Shown here piece after piece: positions 1 to 6,065 of a stretch of DNA of 8,833 bases (position 1 is its first letter; each line of letters opens with the position of its first letter). Below the pieces are notes generated by a model. That model had not been told where the DNA came from, did not search any database, and saw nothing but the letters and a program-made list of their open reading frames with translations. This stretch comes from an uncultured Collinsella sp. (GTDB taxonomy: Bacteria; Actinomycetota; Coriobacteriia; Coriobacteriales; Coriobacteriaceae), in assembly GCA_900549135.1 (NCBI GenBank), contig URNI01000078.1, forward strand, positions 1 to 8,833, written 5' to 3'. The position numbers were made by a program, and so were the translations under genes.

Positions 1-1546
1 TGCCCAGCGACAGATTGCGGAAGAACAGGTTGGCGTCCTCGCCGATGCCGGGATGGGCTGTCATGAGCATAAAGTCGCTGTAGAGTTTGGCCGTCTTCTC
101 GTTAAAGTTGCCGGTGCCCAAAAGCGTGAGGCGCGTTAGCGCCATGCCCTCGCGATAGGTGAGCTGGCAGATCTTTGAGTGGCATTTAAAGCCCTCGGAA
201 CCATAGATGACGGTGCAGCCGGCCTCTTCCAGGCGCTCGGCCCACTCGATGTTGTTCTGCTCGTCAAAGCGGGCACGAAGTTCCATGAGCACCGTGACCT
301 CTTTGCCGTTCTCGGCAGCATCGATCAGCGACTCGCACAGGCGGCTCTGCTTGGCCACGCGGTAGAGCGTGATGCGCAGCGAGATGCACTCGGGGTCGTA
401 GGCGGCCTCGTGCACCAGATCCAGGAAGGGGTTCATGGCCTCGTAGGGATAAAAGAGCAGCTTGTCGTGCTGCAGCACCTGCTCGCGGATGGAGCGGGTC
501 ATGTCGATGGTGGGATTGGGCTGCGGCCTAAACGGCGTAAAGAGCAGCTCGTTGCGCAGGTGCTCGGGAATCTTGCCCTCAATGCCAAAGACGTAGCCCA
601 GGTCGAGCGGGATATCGCAGGTAAAGACAGAGCGGCGCGAAAGCTCGAGCGCCTTGCGGATGGTCTTGAGCGTTGGCTTTTCGAGCGAGCCCGATACGGC
701 GAGCACCACCGGCTGCAGGCGCAGGCGCTTCTTGAGGATGCGCTTCATGTGCTGGCGGTAGTCCTCTTCCTCTTCGACGCCCTCGCCGTCCGGATCGATG
801 TCGGCGTTGCGGGTGACGCGGATCAGCGCACGATCCAGCGGCTTATAGGAGCCAAAGCAGCTGTCCAGGCAGGCGAGGATGACGTCCTCGAGCAAGATGT
901 AGGAGTAGGTGCCGGTGGGCGAGGGGATCTCGACCACGCGGTTCATCGAGGCGGGAATCTCGATAAGGCCCAGCAGGCTCTCCTCGTCGGTGGCGCCGTC
1001 CAGACCACAGGCCAGATAGAGCGCGCCGTTGCGCAGGTTGGGGAAGGGGTGGCGCGGGTCAATGACCAGCGGCGAGATGACCGGCGACACGTAGGCCTGG
1101 AAGTAGCGGGTTACAAAAGTGCGCTCCTCGGGCGTAAGCGAATCGATGCGGGCGCGGTGAACGCCCAGGGTGTCGAGCTTGCCCTCGATGCTCTTAAAGA
1201 TAGATTCCCAACGGGTAAGGAGCCCGGGCATTTCGGCCATGACAGCATCGACCTGTTCGGAGGCGGTCATATTGCTCTTGTTGTCGACAGGTTGCTTTTT
1301 GAGCTCTGCCAGATCGGACAGGCCGCCCACGCGCACCATGAGAAATTCATCGAGGTTGGACTCGAAAATCGACACGAACTTTAGACGCTCGAACAGCGGA
1401 ACGGTCTCGTCGAAGGCTTCGTCAAGCACGCGGTTGTCAAAGCGCAGCCAGCTAAGCTCTCGGTTTTGCGTATACGAAAAATCACGCGGCGGCTTGCGCA
1501 GCTTGGCAGCGGCTTGCTTTTTTTCGATTTTGCTCGGCATATGCAT
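1..1546 (-). CDS. ppk: Polyphosphate kinase PPK1 (C-terminal part beyond the left window edge)
   Basis: PPK1 reversibly transfers the terminal phosphate of ATP to a growing polyphosphate chain. The visible 515 codons cover the N-terminal, helical and first catalytic domains; about 180-200 C-terminal residues of a usual 690-730-residue protein lie outside the window. Family landmarks in the translated minus strand are NRELSWLRF (residues 28-36), FESNLDEFLMVRVGG (61-75), LYRVAKQSRL, and the ELRARFDEQNNIEWAERL block. Next comes KCHSK with His456, which matches the autophosphorylated catalytic histidine (His435 in the E. coli enzyme), followed by LLGTGNFNEKTAKLYSDF. The start is ATG at 1546 or the in-frame ATG two codons later at 1540. 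Both have only a weak purine-rich site (GGGGAC) upstream, and the earlier one spaces it better. It is divergent from arcA, so the two share the intergenic region but not a transcript. The interruption is the window boundary, not a visible mutation. Confidence 0.95.
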   Translation of the reverse strand, partial: MHMPSKIEKKQAAAKLRKPPRDFSYTQNRELSWLRFDNRVLDEAFDETVPLFERLKFVSIFESNLDEFLMVRVGGLSDLAELKKQPVDNKSNMTASEQVDAVMAEMPGLLTRWESIFKSIEGKLDTLGVHRARIDSLTPEERTFVTRYFQAYVSPVISPLVIDPRHPFPNLRNGALYLACGLDGATDEESLLGLIEIPASMNRVVEIPSPTGTYSYILLEDVILACLDSCFGSYKPLDRALIRVTRNADIDPDGEGVEEEEDYRQHMKRILKKRLRLQPVVLAVSGSLEKPTLKTIRKALELSRRSVFTCDIPLDLGYVFGIEGKIPEHLRNELLFTPFRPQPNPTIDMTRSIREQVLQHDKLLFYPYEAMNPFLDLVHEAAYDPECISLRITLYRVAKQSRLCESLIDAAENGKEVTVLMELRARFDEQNNIEWAERLEEAGCTVIYGSEGFKCHSKICQLTYREGMALTRLTLLGTGNFNEKTAKLYSDFMLMTAHPGIGEDANLFFRNLSLG

Positions 1547-1575
1547 CTGTCCGTTCAGTCCCCGCAAGGGACGGT

Positions 1576-1604
1576 AGCCTAACTCTAATTCACTATTGTC
1601 TCAA
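1576..1604 (-). promoter_or_regulatory. Candidate sigma-70 type promoter of ppk
   Basis: Read on the minus strand there is a -35 box TTGAGA (1604-1599), exactly 17 bases of spacer, and a -10 box TAGGCT (1581-1576). This would start transcription near 1569 and give a leader of roughly 20-25 bases before the ppk ATG. Box identity and spacing are seen directly; activity is inferred. Confidence 0.45.
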
Positions 1605-1736
1605 TTTAGTCGACCGCTGGCACGGACGTATCGCGTGAACGGTATCTTTACCTACTTCTTACGCTGACAAGTCATAGGACTGACGCCCTGCTCGTCTGCA
1701 AGCGGTCTATATCCTCACTCAATTGGTACGTAAGTG

Positions 1737-1748
1737 TGAATAAGAATG
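1737..1748 (+). promoter_or_regulatory. ARG-box-like site (possible ArgR/AhrC operator)
   Basis: TGAATAAGAATG agrees at 11 of 12 positions with the core of the Bacillus-type ARG box (TGAATAAAAATK). ArgR/AhrC-type regulators control arc operons in several Firmicutes, so a site in this leader would make sense. It lies about 350 bp upstream of arcA, rather far, and no second clear box sits at the expected close spacing. The match is to a low-complexity AT motif, so chance is a real alternative. Confidence 0.25.
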
Positions 1749-1824
1749 ATGGATAGCTGAATATCATTGAATGCAGGCGGAAACGTAAACAAACATCATT
1801 TATATACATAAAACCGATTTAGCT

Positions 1825-1862
1825 ATGCAATTCTGAATCAAAAGTTTAGAGATGCAATTGCA
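1825..1862 (+). repeat. Repeated ATGCAATT words with a perfect palindrome
   Basis: ATGCAATT occurs at 1825-1832 and 1852-1859. The second copy is part of the perfect 10-bp palindrome TGCAATTGCA (1853-1862). The pair lies upstream of every plausible arcA start site and could be a regulator-binding site. No known regulator is identified from the sequence. Confidence 0.35.
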
Positions 1863-1939
1863 AATAGTTTTTAGGAAAAAAGAGCGTTTACCTTAGAAAA
1901 GTTACTTTAGAACGCCGAAGTACATTATGGGGGAATCTC

Positions 1940-2014
1940 ATGCGATATACCGTTCATCGCACTTTGTTGACCGTTCGGGGGCGAGGTGGAATTGCAGGTG
2001 GAATTTGGATATAA
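1940..2014 (+). CDS. Candidate 24-codon leader peptide (uORF) upstream of arcA
   Basis: An ATG at 1940 follows a good purine-rich site (GGGGGAA, 1929-1935, about 4 nt spacing) and opens a 24-codon frame ending TAA at 2012-2014, 82 bases before the arcA start. The peptide begins MRYTVHRTLL and ends GGIWI. It holds four arginines (residues 2, 7, 13, 15), two of them encoded by CGA, a codon used only once in arcA. It is followed by two hairpins and then the arcA ribosome site, which is the layout of a translation-coupled leader. There is no membrane segment or recognised domain. Against it: an alternative -10 box at 2010-2015 would start the transcript after this ORF, and short ORFs with a Shine-Dalgarno-like sequence arise by chance. 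Confidence 0.3.
   Translation: MRYTVHRTLLTVRGRGGIAGGIWI
1984..2005 (+). repeat. Tandem 10-bp direct repeat, 12-bp period
   Basis: AGGTGGAATT occurs twice, at 1984-1993 and 1996-2005, immediately upstream of the TATAAC box at 2010-2015. If that box is a -10 element, the repeat covers the -35 position, where no good -35 hexamer is present. That would be consistent with an activator site near one helical turn. It also lies inside the candidate leader ORF, where it gives the repeated Gly-Gly-Ile, so it may be simple chance. Confidence 0.35.
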
Positions 2015-2015
2015 C
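2010..2015 (+). promoter_or_regulatory. Possible -10 box for the arc genes
   Basis: TATAAC matches the sigma-70 -10 consensus at 5 of 6 positions. The best -35 candidate at 17-bp spacing (TGGAAT) is poor, so it would need an activator or an upstream AT-rich element. It would give a leader of about 75 bases that keeps both hairpins before arcA. Confidence 0.25.
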
Positions 2016-2031
2016 TAGAGCTGTCAGCAAG

Positions 2032-2080
2032 CAGCGTCCGCTATGGAAGGGCGCTGAGAGATTCGGCCGAAAGGCCCGAA
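2032..2080 (+). promoter_or_regulatory. Two tandem leader hairpins just upstream of arcA
   Basis: Hairpin 1 pairs CAGCGTCC (2032-2039) with GGGCGCTG (2049-2056): eight pairs including one G-U, with a 9-base loop. Hairpin 2 pairs TTCG/GCC with GGC/CGAA (2062-2080), with one bulged C and a GAAA tetraloop of the stable GNRA type. The ribosome-binding purines begin two bases later. Neither has a U-tract, so they are more likely mRNA stability or translation-control elements than terminators. Confidence 0.4.
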
Positions 2081-2081
2081 A

Positions 2082-2094
2082 GAAAGGTAGGAGG
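2082..2094 (+). promoter_or_regulatory. Double Shine-Dalgarno of arcA with unusual spacing
   Basis: A perfect AGGAGG (2089-2094) ends only 2 bases before the arcA ATG, closer than the usual 5-9. A second purine site, GAAAGG (2082-2087), sits at the normal distance of 9 bases and probably serves this start. The conserved N-terminus of the protein supports the ATG at 2097 despite the tight spacing. Confidence 0.6.
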
Positions 2095-2096
2095 CC

Positions 2097-3338
2097 ATGA
2101 CGAAAGGTCTGCACGTGCCTTCCGAGATCGGCAAGCTCAGGAAGGTCTGCCTGCACCGTCCCGGCGACGAGCTCCTCAACCTGCCGCCCGACGAGCTCGA
2201 GCGACTCCTGTTCGACGACGTCCCGTTCCTGGAGGTCGCGCAGCAGGAGCACGACACCTTCGCCCAGATCCTGAGGGACCAGGGCGTGGAGGTCCTCTAT
2301 CTCGAGAACCTCGTCGCCGAGGTGTTCGACCAGGTCCCCGGCGCCCGCGCCGAGTTCACCGACCAGTACATCGCCGAGGCCGGCATCCGCGGCCAGCACA
2401 TGCCGCAGATCGTCCGCGAGAAGCTGGACTCCATCGAGGACAACCTCGAGTTCGTCAAGAAGACCATGGCCGGCATGACCAAGGCCGAGATCGACATGCC
2501 CCTCACGGCGTCCACGACCCTCGACTCCCTGGTCAACTCCGAGTCCGAGTCCGACCTGATCATCGACCCGATGCCCAACCTCTACTTCACCCGCGACCCG
2601 TTCGCGGTCATCGGCGAGGGCGTCAACCTCAACCGCATGTACTCGGTCACCCGCAACCGCGAGACCCTGTACGGCAAGTACATCTTCAAGTACCACCCCG
2701 ACTACAAGGACGTCTCGCTGTACTTCCGCCGCGACTGCCAGTTCCACACCGAGGGCGGCGACGTGCTGAACATCAACGAGAAGACCCTCGCCGTCGGCAT
2801 CTCCCAGCGCACCCAGGCCGCCGCTATCGACGTCATGGCCCAGAACATCTTCTGGAACTCCGACTCCAAGGTCGAGCGCATCCTGGCCTTCGACATCCCG
2901 GTCTCGCGCGCCTTCATGCACCTCGACACGGTCTTCACCCAGATCGACGTCGATAAGTTCACGATCCACCCCGCCATCATGGGCACCCTGCGCGTCTACG
3001 AGCTGACCGCCGGCAAGAACCCGGGCGACGTGAACATCCGCCTGATCGAGGACACCCTCGAGCACGTCCTGGAGGACGCCACCGGCGTCGACCAGGTCAA
3101 GCTGATCCCCTGCGGCGGCGGCGACCCGATCGCGGCCTCCCGCGAGCAGTGGAACGACGGCTCCAACACCCTGTGCGTCGAGCCCGGCAAGATCTGCGTC
3201 TACGCCCGCAACACCGTCACCAACGACGTGCTGTACAAGGAGGGCCTGGACCTTCTCGTCGTGCCCTCCGCCGAGCTCTCCCGCGGCCGCGGCGGCCCGC
3301 GCTGCATGAGCATGCCCTTCTGGCGCGAGGACCTCTAA
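2097..3338 (+). CDS. arcA: Arginine deiminase
   Basis: This cytosolic enzyme hydrolyses arginine to citrulline and ammonia, the first step of the ADI pathway. The 413-residue length is typical. All catalytic landmarks are present: RDP with Asp167, HTEGGD with Glu219, HLDTVF with His275 and Asp277, and a C-terminal GGPRCMSMPF with nucleophile Cys403. The N-terminal HVPSEIGKLRKVCLHRPG (6-23) is the usual substrate-side opening and supports the start. The wording resembles Gram-positive and mollicute deiminases. arcB follows after 105 bases on the same strand. Codon use is extreme: by hand count only 9 of 413 sense codons end in A or T, against about 36 of 331 in arcB and many more at the start of arcD. 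This could reflect very high expression or a different recent origin. Function is secure. Confidence 0.97.
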   Translation: MTKGLHVPSEIGKLRKVCLHRPGDELLNLPPDELERLLFDDVPFLEVAQQEHDTFAQILRDQGVEVLYLENLVAEVFDQVPGARAEFTDQYIAEAGIRGQHMPQIVREKLDSIEDNLEFVKKTMAGMTKAEIDMPLTASTTLDSLVNSESESDLIIDPMPNLYFTRDPFAVIGEGVNLNRMYSVTRNRETLYGKYIFKYHPDYKDVSLYFRRDCQFHTEGGDVLNINEKTLAVGISQRTQAAAIDVMAQNIFWNSDSKVERILAFDIPVSRAFMHLDTVFTQIDVDKFTIHPAIMGTLRVYELTAGKNPGDVNIRLIEDTLEHVLEDATGVDQVKLIPCGGGDPIAASREQWNDGSNTLCVEPGKICVYARNTVTNDVLYKEGLDLLVVPSAELSRGRGGPRCMSMPFWREDL

Positions 3339-3350
3339 GTCTTTCCGTTT

Positions 3351-3398
3351 CCGGTGCGGTCCCCCTACAACCGCACCGGCTTCGCCCGTTAAACGGGC
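3351..3398 (+). terminator. Tandem hairpins between arcA and arcB (attenuator or mRNA-processing signal)
   Basis: Hairpin 1 is a perfect 10-bp stem, CCGGTGCGGT (3351-3360) with ACCGCACCGG (3370-3379), and a 9-base loop. Hairpin 2 pairs GCCCGT (3384-3389) with ACGGGC (3393-3398) around a 3-base loop. Neither has a U-tract, so full termination is unlikely. They more likely protect the arcA 3' end or partly stop transcription, giving unequal arcA and arcB amounts. A perfect TTACGTAA palindrome (3410-3417) lies downstream, before the arcB ribosome site. Confidence 0.55.
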
Positions 3399-3443
3399 AC
3401 CACTAATACTTACGTAATTCATTTCTTCGAAAGGAATCAAACC

Positions 3444-4439
3444 ATGGGTGTTAACCTTTCCGGCCGTAGCTTCCTCAAGCTTCTCGACCTCACCACCGAG
3501 GAGATCGAGTACCTGCTCAAGCTCTCCAAGAACTTCAAGGATATGAAGCGCGCTGGCGTTCCGCACCGCTATCTCGAGGGCAAGAACATCGTTCTGCTCT
3601 TCCAGAAGACCTCTACTCGTACCCGCTGCGCCTTCGAGGTCGGCGGCATGGATCTGGGCATGGGCGTCACCTACCTCGATCCGGGTTCGTCGCAGATGGG
3701 CAAGAAGGAGTCCATCGAGGACACTGCCCGCGTTCTCGGCCGCATGTATGACGGCATCGAGTTCCGTGGCTTTGCCCAGGACGACGTCGAGGAGCTCGCT
3801 GCTAAGTCCGGCGTGCCCGTGTGGAACGGCCTGACCACCGAGTGGCACCCCACCCAGATGCTCGCCGACATCCTGACCGTCCAGGAGAACTTCAACTACG
3901 ACATCAAGGGCAAGACCCTCGTCTTCATGGGCGACTGCAAGAACAATGTCGCTCGCTCCCTCATGGTCGTCTGCTCCAAGCTCGGCATGAACTTCGTGGC
4001 CTGCGGCCCCGAGGAGTGCATGCCCGCTGACGACGTCATCGAGGCCTGCAGGCCCATCGCCGAGGCCAACGGCTGCACCATCAAGCTGACCACCGACGTC
4101 AAGGACGGCGTCACCGGTGCCGACGTTATCTACACCGACGTGTGGGTCTCCATGGGCGAGCCTGACGAGGTCTGGGCCGAGCGCATCGCTCAGCTCACCC
4201 CGTATCGTGTCACCTCCGAGGTCATGGCCATGGCCAACCCGGGTGCCATCTTCCTGCACTGCCTGCCCAGCTTCCACGACACCAACACCACGATTGGCGC
4301 CGAGAAGTGCGAGCAGTTCGGCATCACCGAGCAGGAGGTCACCGACGAGGTCTTCGAGAGCCCCGCTTCCAAGGTCTTCGACGAGGCCGAGAACCGCATG
4401 CACACCATCAAGGCTGTCATGTACGCCACGCTCAAGTAA
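3444..4439 (+). CDS. arcB: Ornithine carbamoyltransferase, catabolic type
   Basis: It phosphorolyses citrulline to ornithine and carbamoyl phosphate, the second ADI step. The reverse, biosynthetic direction is possible in principle, but the arc context argues for catabolism. The 331-residue product shows the carbamoyl-phosphate loop STRTR (57-61), HPTQ (135-138), the FMGDCKNNVARSL hinge (161-173), DVWVSMGE (232-239) and HCLPSFHD (272-279) with catalytic Cys273. The start is supported by AAAGGA (3430-3435), 8 bases before the ATG, and by the normal N-terminus (LSGRSFLKLLDLT). It sits between arcA and the transporter on the same strand and is followed by a strong hairpin. Codon use contains more T-ending codons than arcA. 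No broken or missing residue is seen. Confidence 0.97.
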   Translation: MGVNLSGRSFLKLLDLTTEEIEYLLKLSKNFKDMKRAGVPHRYLEGKNIVLLFQKTSTRTRCAFEVGGMDLGMGVTYLDPGSSQMGKKESIEDTARVLGRMYDGIEFRGFAQDDVEELAAKSGVPVWNGLTTEWHPTQMLADILTVQENFNYDIKGKTLVFMGDCKNNVARSLMVVCSKLGMNFVACGPEECMPADDVIEACRPIAEANGCTIKLTTDVKDGVTGADVIYTDVWVSMGEPDEVWAERIAQLTPYRVTSEVMAMANPGAIFLHCLPSFHDTNTTIGAEKCEQFGITEQEVTDEVFESPASKVFDEAENRMHTIKAVMYATLK

Positions 4440-4454
4440 GAGCATCTAGCATCT

Positions 4455-4495
4455 CGCTCGGGGTGTATTGCTGCACACCCCGAGCGGCTTTGTCT
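4455..4495 (+). terminator. Strong hairpin after arcB (probable partial terminator)
   Basis: A perfect 12-bp stem pairs CGCTCGGGGTGT (4455-4466) with ACACCCCGAGCG (4475-4486) around an 8-base loop. It is followed by a modest T-rich stretch, GCTTTGTCT. The stem is terminator-grade but the tail is weak, so some read-through into the transporter gene is likely. Confidence 0.65.
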
Positions 4496-4502
4496 GGTAA
4501 AT

Positions 4503-4553
4503 ATCTCGCACCAGGCGGCAGGCACGGCACGGAAGAGCCGCTTCGGGCGAGAT
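4503..4553 (+). promoter_or_regulatory. Structured leader of the arcD-type gene
   Basis: A nested inverted repeat lies between the arcB terminator and the transporter start. The outer stem pairs ATCTCGC (4503-4509) with GCGAGAT (4547-4553), and the inner stem pairs GCGGC (4515-4519) with GCCGC (4537-4541); the two are separated by symmetric 5-base internal loops. It ends 17 bases before the ribosome site. It could be a leader structure or a DNA-level operator. I recognise no known riboswitch. Confidence 0.35.
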
Positions 4554-4569
4554 CAGTAAATGATTTATG

Positions 4570-4577
4570 AAGGGGGG
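4570..4577 (+). promoter_or_regulatory. Ribosome-binding site that sets the arcD start
   Basis: AAGGGGGG ends 9 bases before the ATG at 4587 and directly abuts the in-frame ATG at 4578. The still earlier ATG at 4560 lies upstream of it. Spacing therefore favours 4587 as the true start. Confidence 0.65.
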
Positions 4578-4586
4578 ATGAGAACC

Positions 4587-6065
4587 ATGACTGAGACCGC
4601 TAAGAAAAAGCGCGGTATGCCTTCATCGTTCACCATTCTTCTAGCTCTGCTGGCAATTGTTGCAGTGATTACCGTTATCGTCTCCGGCACGTCCGGCGGC
4701 GCGGTTACTGCCGCCCGTCTGAGCGATTTCTGCACCGCCCCGATTAAGGGCTTCGCTGACGCTCTGCCCGTCTGCCTCTTCGTTATGATCCTGGGCGGCT
4801 TCCTCGGCATGATGACCGAGACCGGCGCTCTGGACAACGGCATCGCCGTCCTGGTGCAGAAGCTTAAGGGTAACGAGATCATGCTCATTCCCGTGCTGAT
4901 GCTCATCTTCTCCCTCGGTGGTACCACCTATGGTATGTGCGAGGAGACCGTTCCCTTCTACGCCCTGCTCGCCGCTACCATGATGGCCGCTGGCTTCGAC
5001 CCCATGGTCGGCGCCGCTACCGTCCTGCTCGGCGCTGGCTGCGGCTGCCTCGGCTCCACGGTTAACCCGTTCGCCGTCGGCGCTGCCGTCGACGCTCTGA
5101 CCGGCGTTGGCATTGAGGTCAACCAGTCCATCATCATCGGCCTCGGTGCCGTCCTGTGGATTGTTACCACTGCCATGTCCATCTTCTTCGTCATGAGCTA
5201 TGCCAAGAAGGTCAAGGCTGACAAGGGTTCCACCATCCTTTCAATGCAGGAGCTCAAGGACGCCGAAGAGGCTCACGGCAAGGCTGCTTCCGAGGTTCAT
5301 AATGAGGTCAAGCTCACCGGTCGTCAGAAGGGTGTTCTGATCGCCTTTGCTTTCACCTTCGTCGTCATGATCGTCGGCTTCATTCCGCTGGCCGACCTCA
5401 ACGAGGGCGTCGCCAACTTCTTCGACGCTGGCGCTGTCTACGACGCCGACGGTAACGCCGTCGTCCAGGGCTGGTCTGCCCTGATCACCGGCCTGCCCAT
5501 TGGCCAGTGGTACTTCGACGAGGCTTCCACCTGGTTCTTCCTCATGGCCGTTCTGATCGGTATCATCGGTGGCCTGTCCGAGAAGCAGATCGTTAACACC
5601 TTCATCACCGGCGCTGCCGACATGATGTCCGTTGTTCTCGTCATCGCCCTCGCCCGTGGTATCTCCGTCCTCATGGCTAACACCGGCCTCGACGTCTTCG
5701 TCCTCGACGCTGCCGCCAATGCCCTGGCTGGCCTGTCCGGCGTGATCTTCGCTCCCATGAGCTTCCTGGTCTACTTCGGCCTGTCCTTCCTGATCCCCTC
5801 GACCTCTGGTATGGCCACCGTCTCCATGCCCATCATGGGACCGCTGGCTGTTAAGCTCGGCTTCTCGCCCGAGGTCATGGTCATGATCTTCTCCGCCGCC
5901 ATCGGTGTCGTGAACCTGTTCACCCCGACCTCCGGCGCCATCATGGGCGGTCTCGCCCTGGCCAAGATCGAGTGGACGACCTGGCTCAAGTTTGCCCTTA
6001 AGCTCATCGTCGCGCTCTCCGTCGTCTGCGCCATCATCCTGACCGTCGCCTGCGTGTTGCTCTAA
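4587..6065 (+). CDS. arcD: YfcC-family membrane transporter, probable arginine/ornithine antiporter
   Basis: The 492-residue product is a polytopic membrane protein. A basic N-terminus (TAKKKRG) is followed by a first membrane segment at about 13-33. Conserved YfcC-family blocks follow: ILGGFLGMMTETGALDNGI (68-86), FSLGGTTYGMCEETVPFYALL (about 108-128), GAGCGCLGSTVNPFA (149-163), and a polar loop at about 206-248. The C-terminal half has a STSGMATVSMPIMGPLA segment (405-421) and NLFTPTSGAIMGGLALAK (443-460). The family is annotated as C4-dicarboxylate-carrier-like, but members within arc operons, for example in streptococci, serve as arginine/ornithine exchangers. Context makes that the best call; substrate is inferred. 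It would act in the cytoplasmic membrane, feeding ArcA and expelling ornithine. Early codons are T- and A-rich compared with arcA and arcB. Confidence 0.82.
   Translation: MTETAKKKRGMPSSFTILLALLAIVAVITVIVSGTSGGAVTAARLSDFCTAPIKGFADALPVCLFVMILGGFLGMMTETGALDNGIAVLVQKLKGNEIMLIPVLMLIFSLGGTTYGMCEETVPFYALLAATMMAAGFDPMVGAATVLLGAGCGCLGSTVNPFAVGAAVDALTGVGIEVNQSIIIGLGAVLWIVTTAMSIFFVMSYAKKVKADKGSTILSMQELKDAEEAHGKAASEVHNEVKLTGRQKGVLIAFAFTFVVMIVGFIPLADLNEGVANFFDAGAVYDADGNAVVQGWSALITGLPIGQWYFDEASTWFFLMAVLIGIIGGLSEKQIVNTFITGAADMMSVVLVIALARGISVLMANTGLDVFVLDAAANALAGLSGVIFAPMSFLVYFGLSFLIPSTSGMATVSMPIMGPLAVKLGFSPEVMVMIFSAAIGVVNLFTPTSGAIMGGLALAKIEWTTWLKFALKLIVALSVVCAIILTVACVLL

Larger units (their letters stand above)
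1547..2096. other. Divergent ppk/arcA intergenic region, AT-rich centre
   Basis: This 550-base gap separates two divergent genes. Its central part (about 1735-1925) is strikingly AT-rich for this GC-rich window, with runs such as TTTATATACATAAAA and TTTTTAGGAAAAAA. It contains several short repeated words that could be operator half-sites: AATGAT at 1745, ATCATT at 1763 and again at 1795 (32 bp apart, about three helical turns), and ATGCAATT at 1825 and 1852. I see no classical FNR/CRP palindrome. No conserved protein is recognisable here apart from the short leader ORF candidate listed separately. The length and AT content suggest a heavily regulated arc promoter. Confidence 0.6.

Noticed and set aside
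179..1384. A 401-codon plus-strand frame opposite ppk
   Set aside because: It is the antisense shadow of the ppk frame; the minus strand carries unmistakable PPK motifs.
1..1546. ppk as a truncated pseudogene
   Set aside because: The frame is intact to the first base of the window and all expected motifs for that portion are present; it is cut by the window edge.
1735..1925. The AT-rich stretch as a horizontally acquired insertion or replication origin
   Set aside because: There are no flanking repeats, no mobile gene remnants and no DnaA-box cluster (TTATCCACA-like) in it. An AT-rich regulatory region explains it more simply.
1938..4445. An 835-codon open frame on the minus strand across arcA, the gap and arcB
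   Set aside because: It runs codon-aligned antisense to arcA and arcB, where C/G-ending codons leave almost no antisense stops. Its Leu/Val/Asp/Glu-rich, low-diversity sequence is the complement of the real codons (GAC to GTC, GAG to CTC). No recognisable domain is present.
4560..4586. Upstream ATG at 4560 (and 4578) as the arcD start
   Set aside because: The ribosome site AAGGGGGG lies downstream of 4560 and directly against 4578; only 4587 is at a functional distance.
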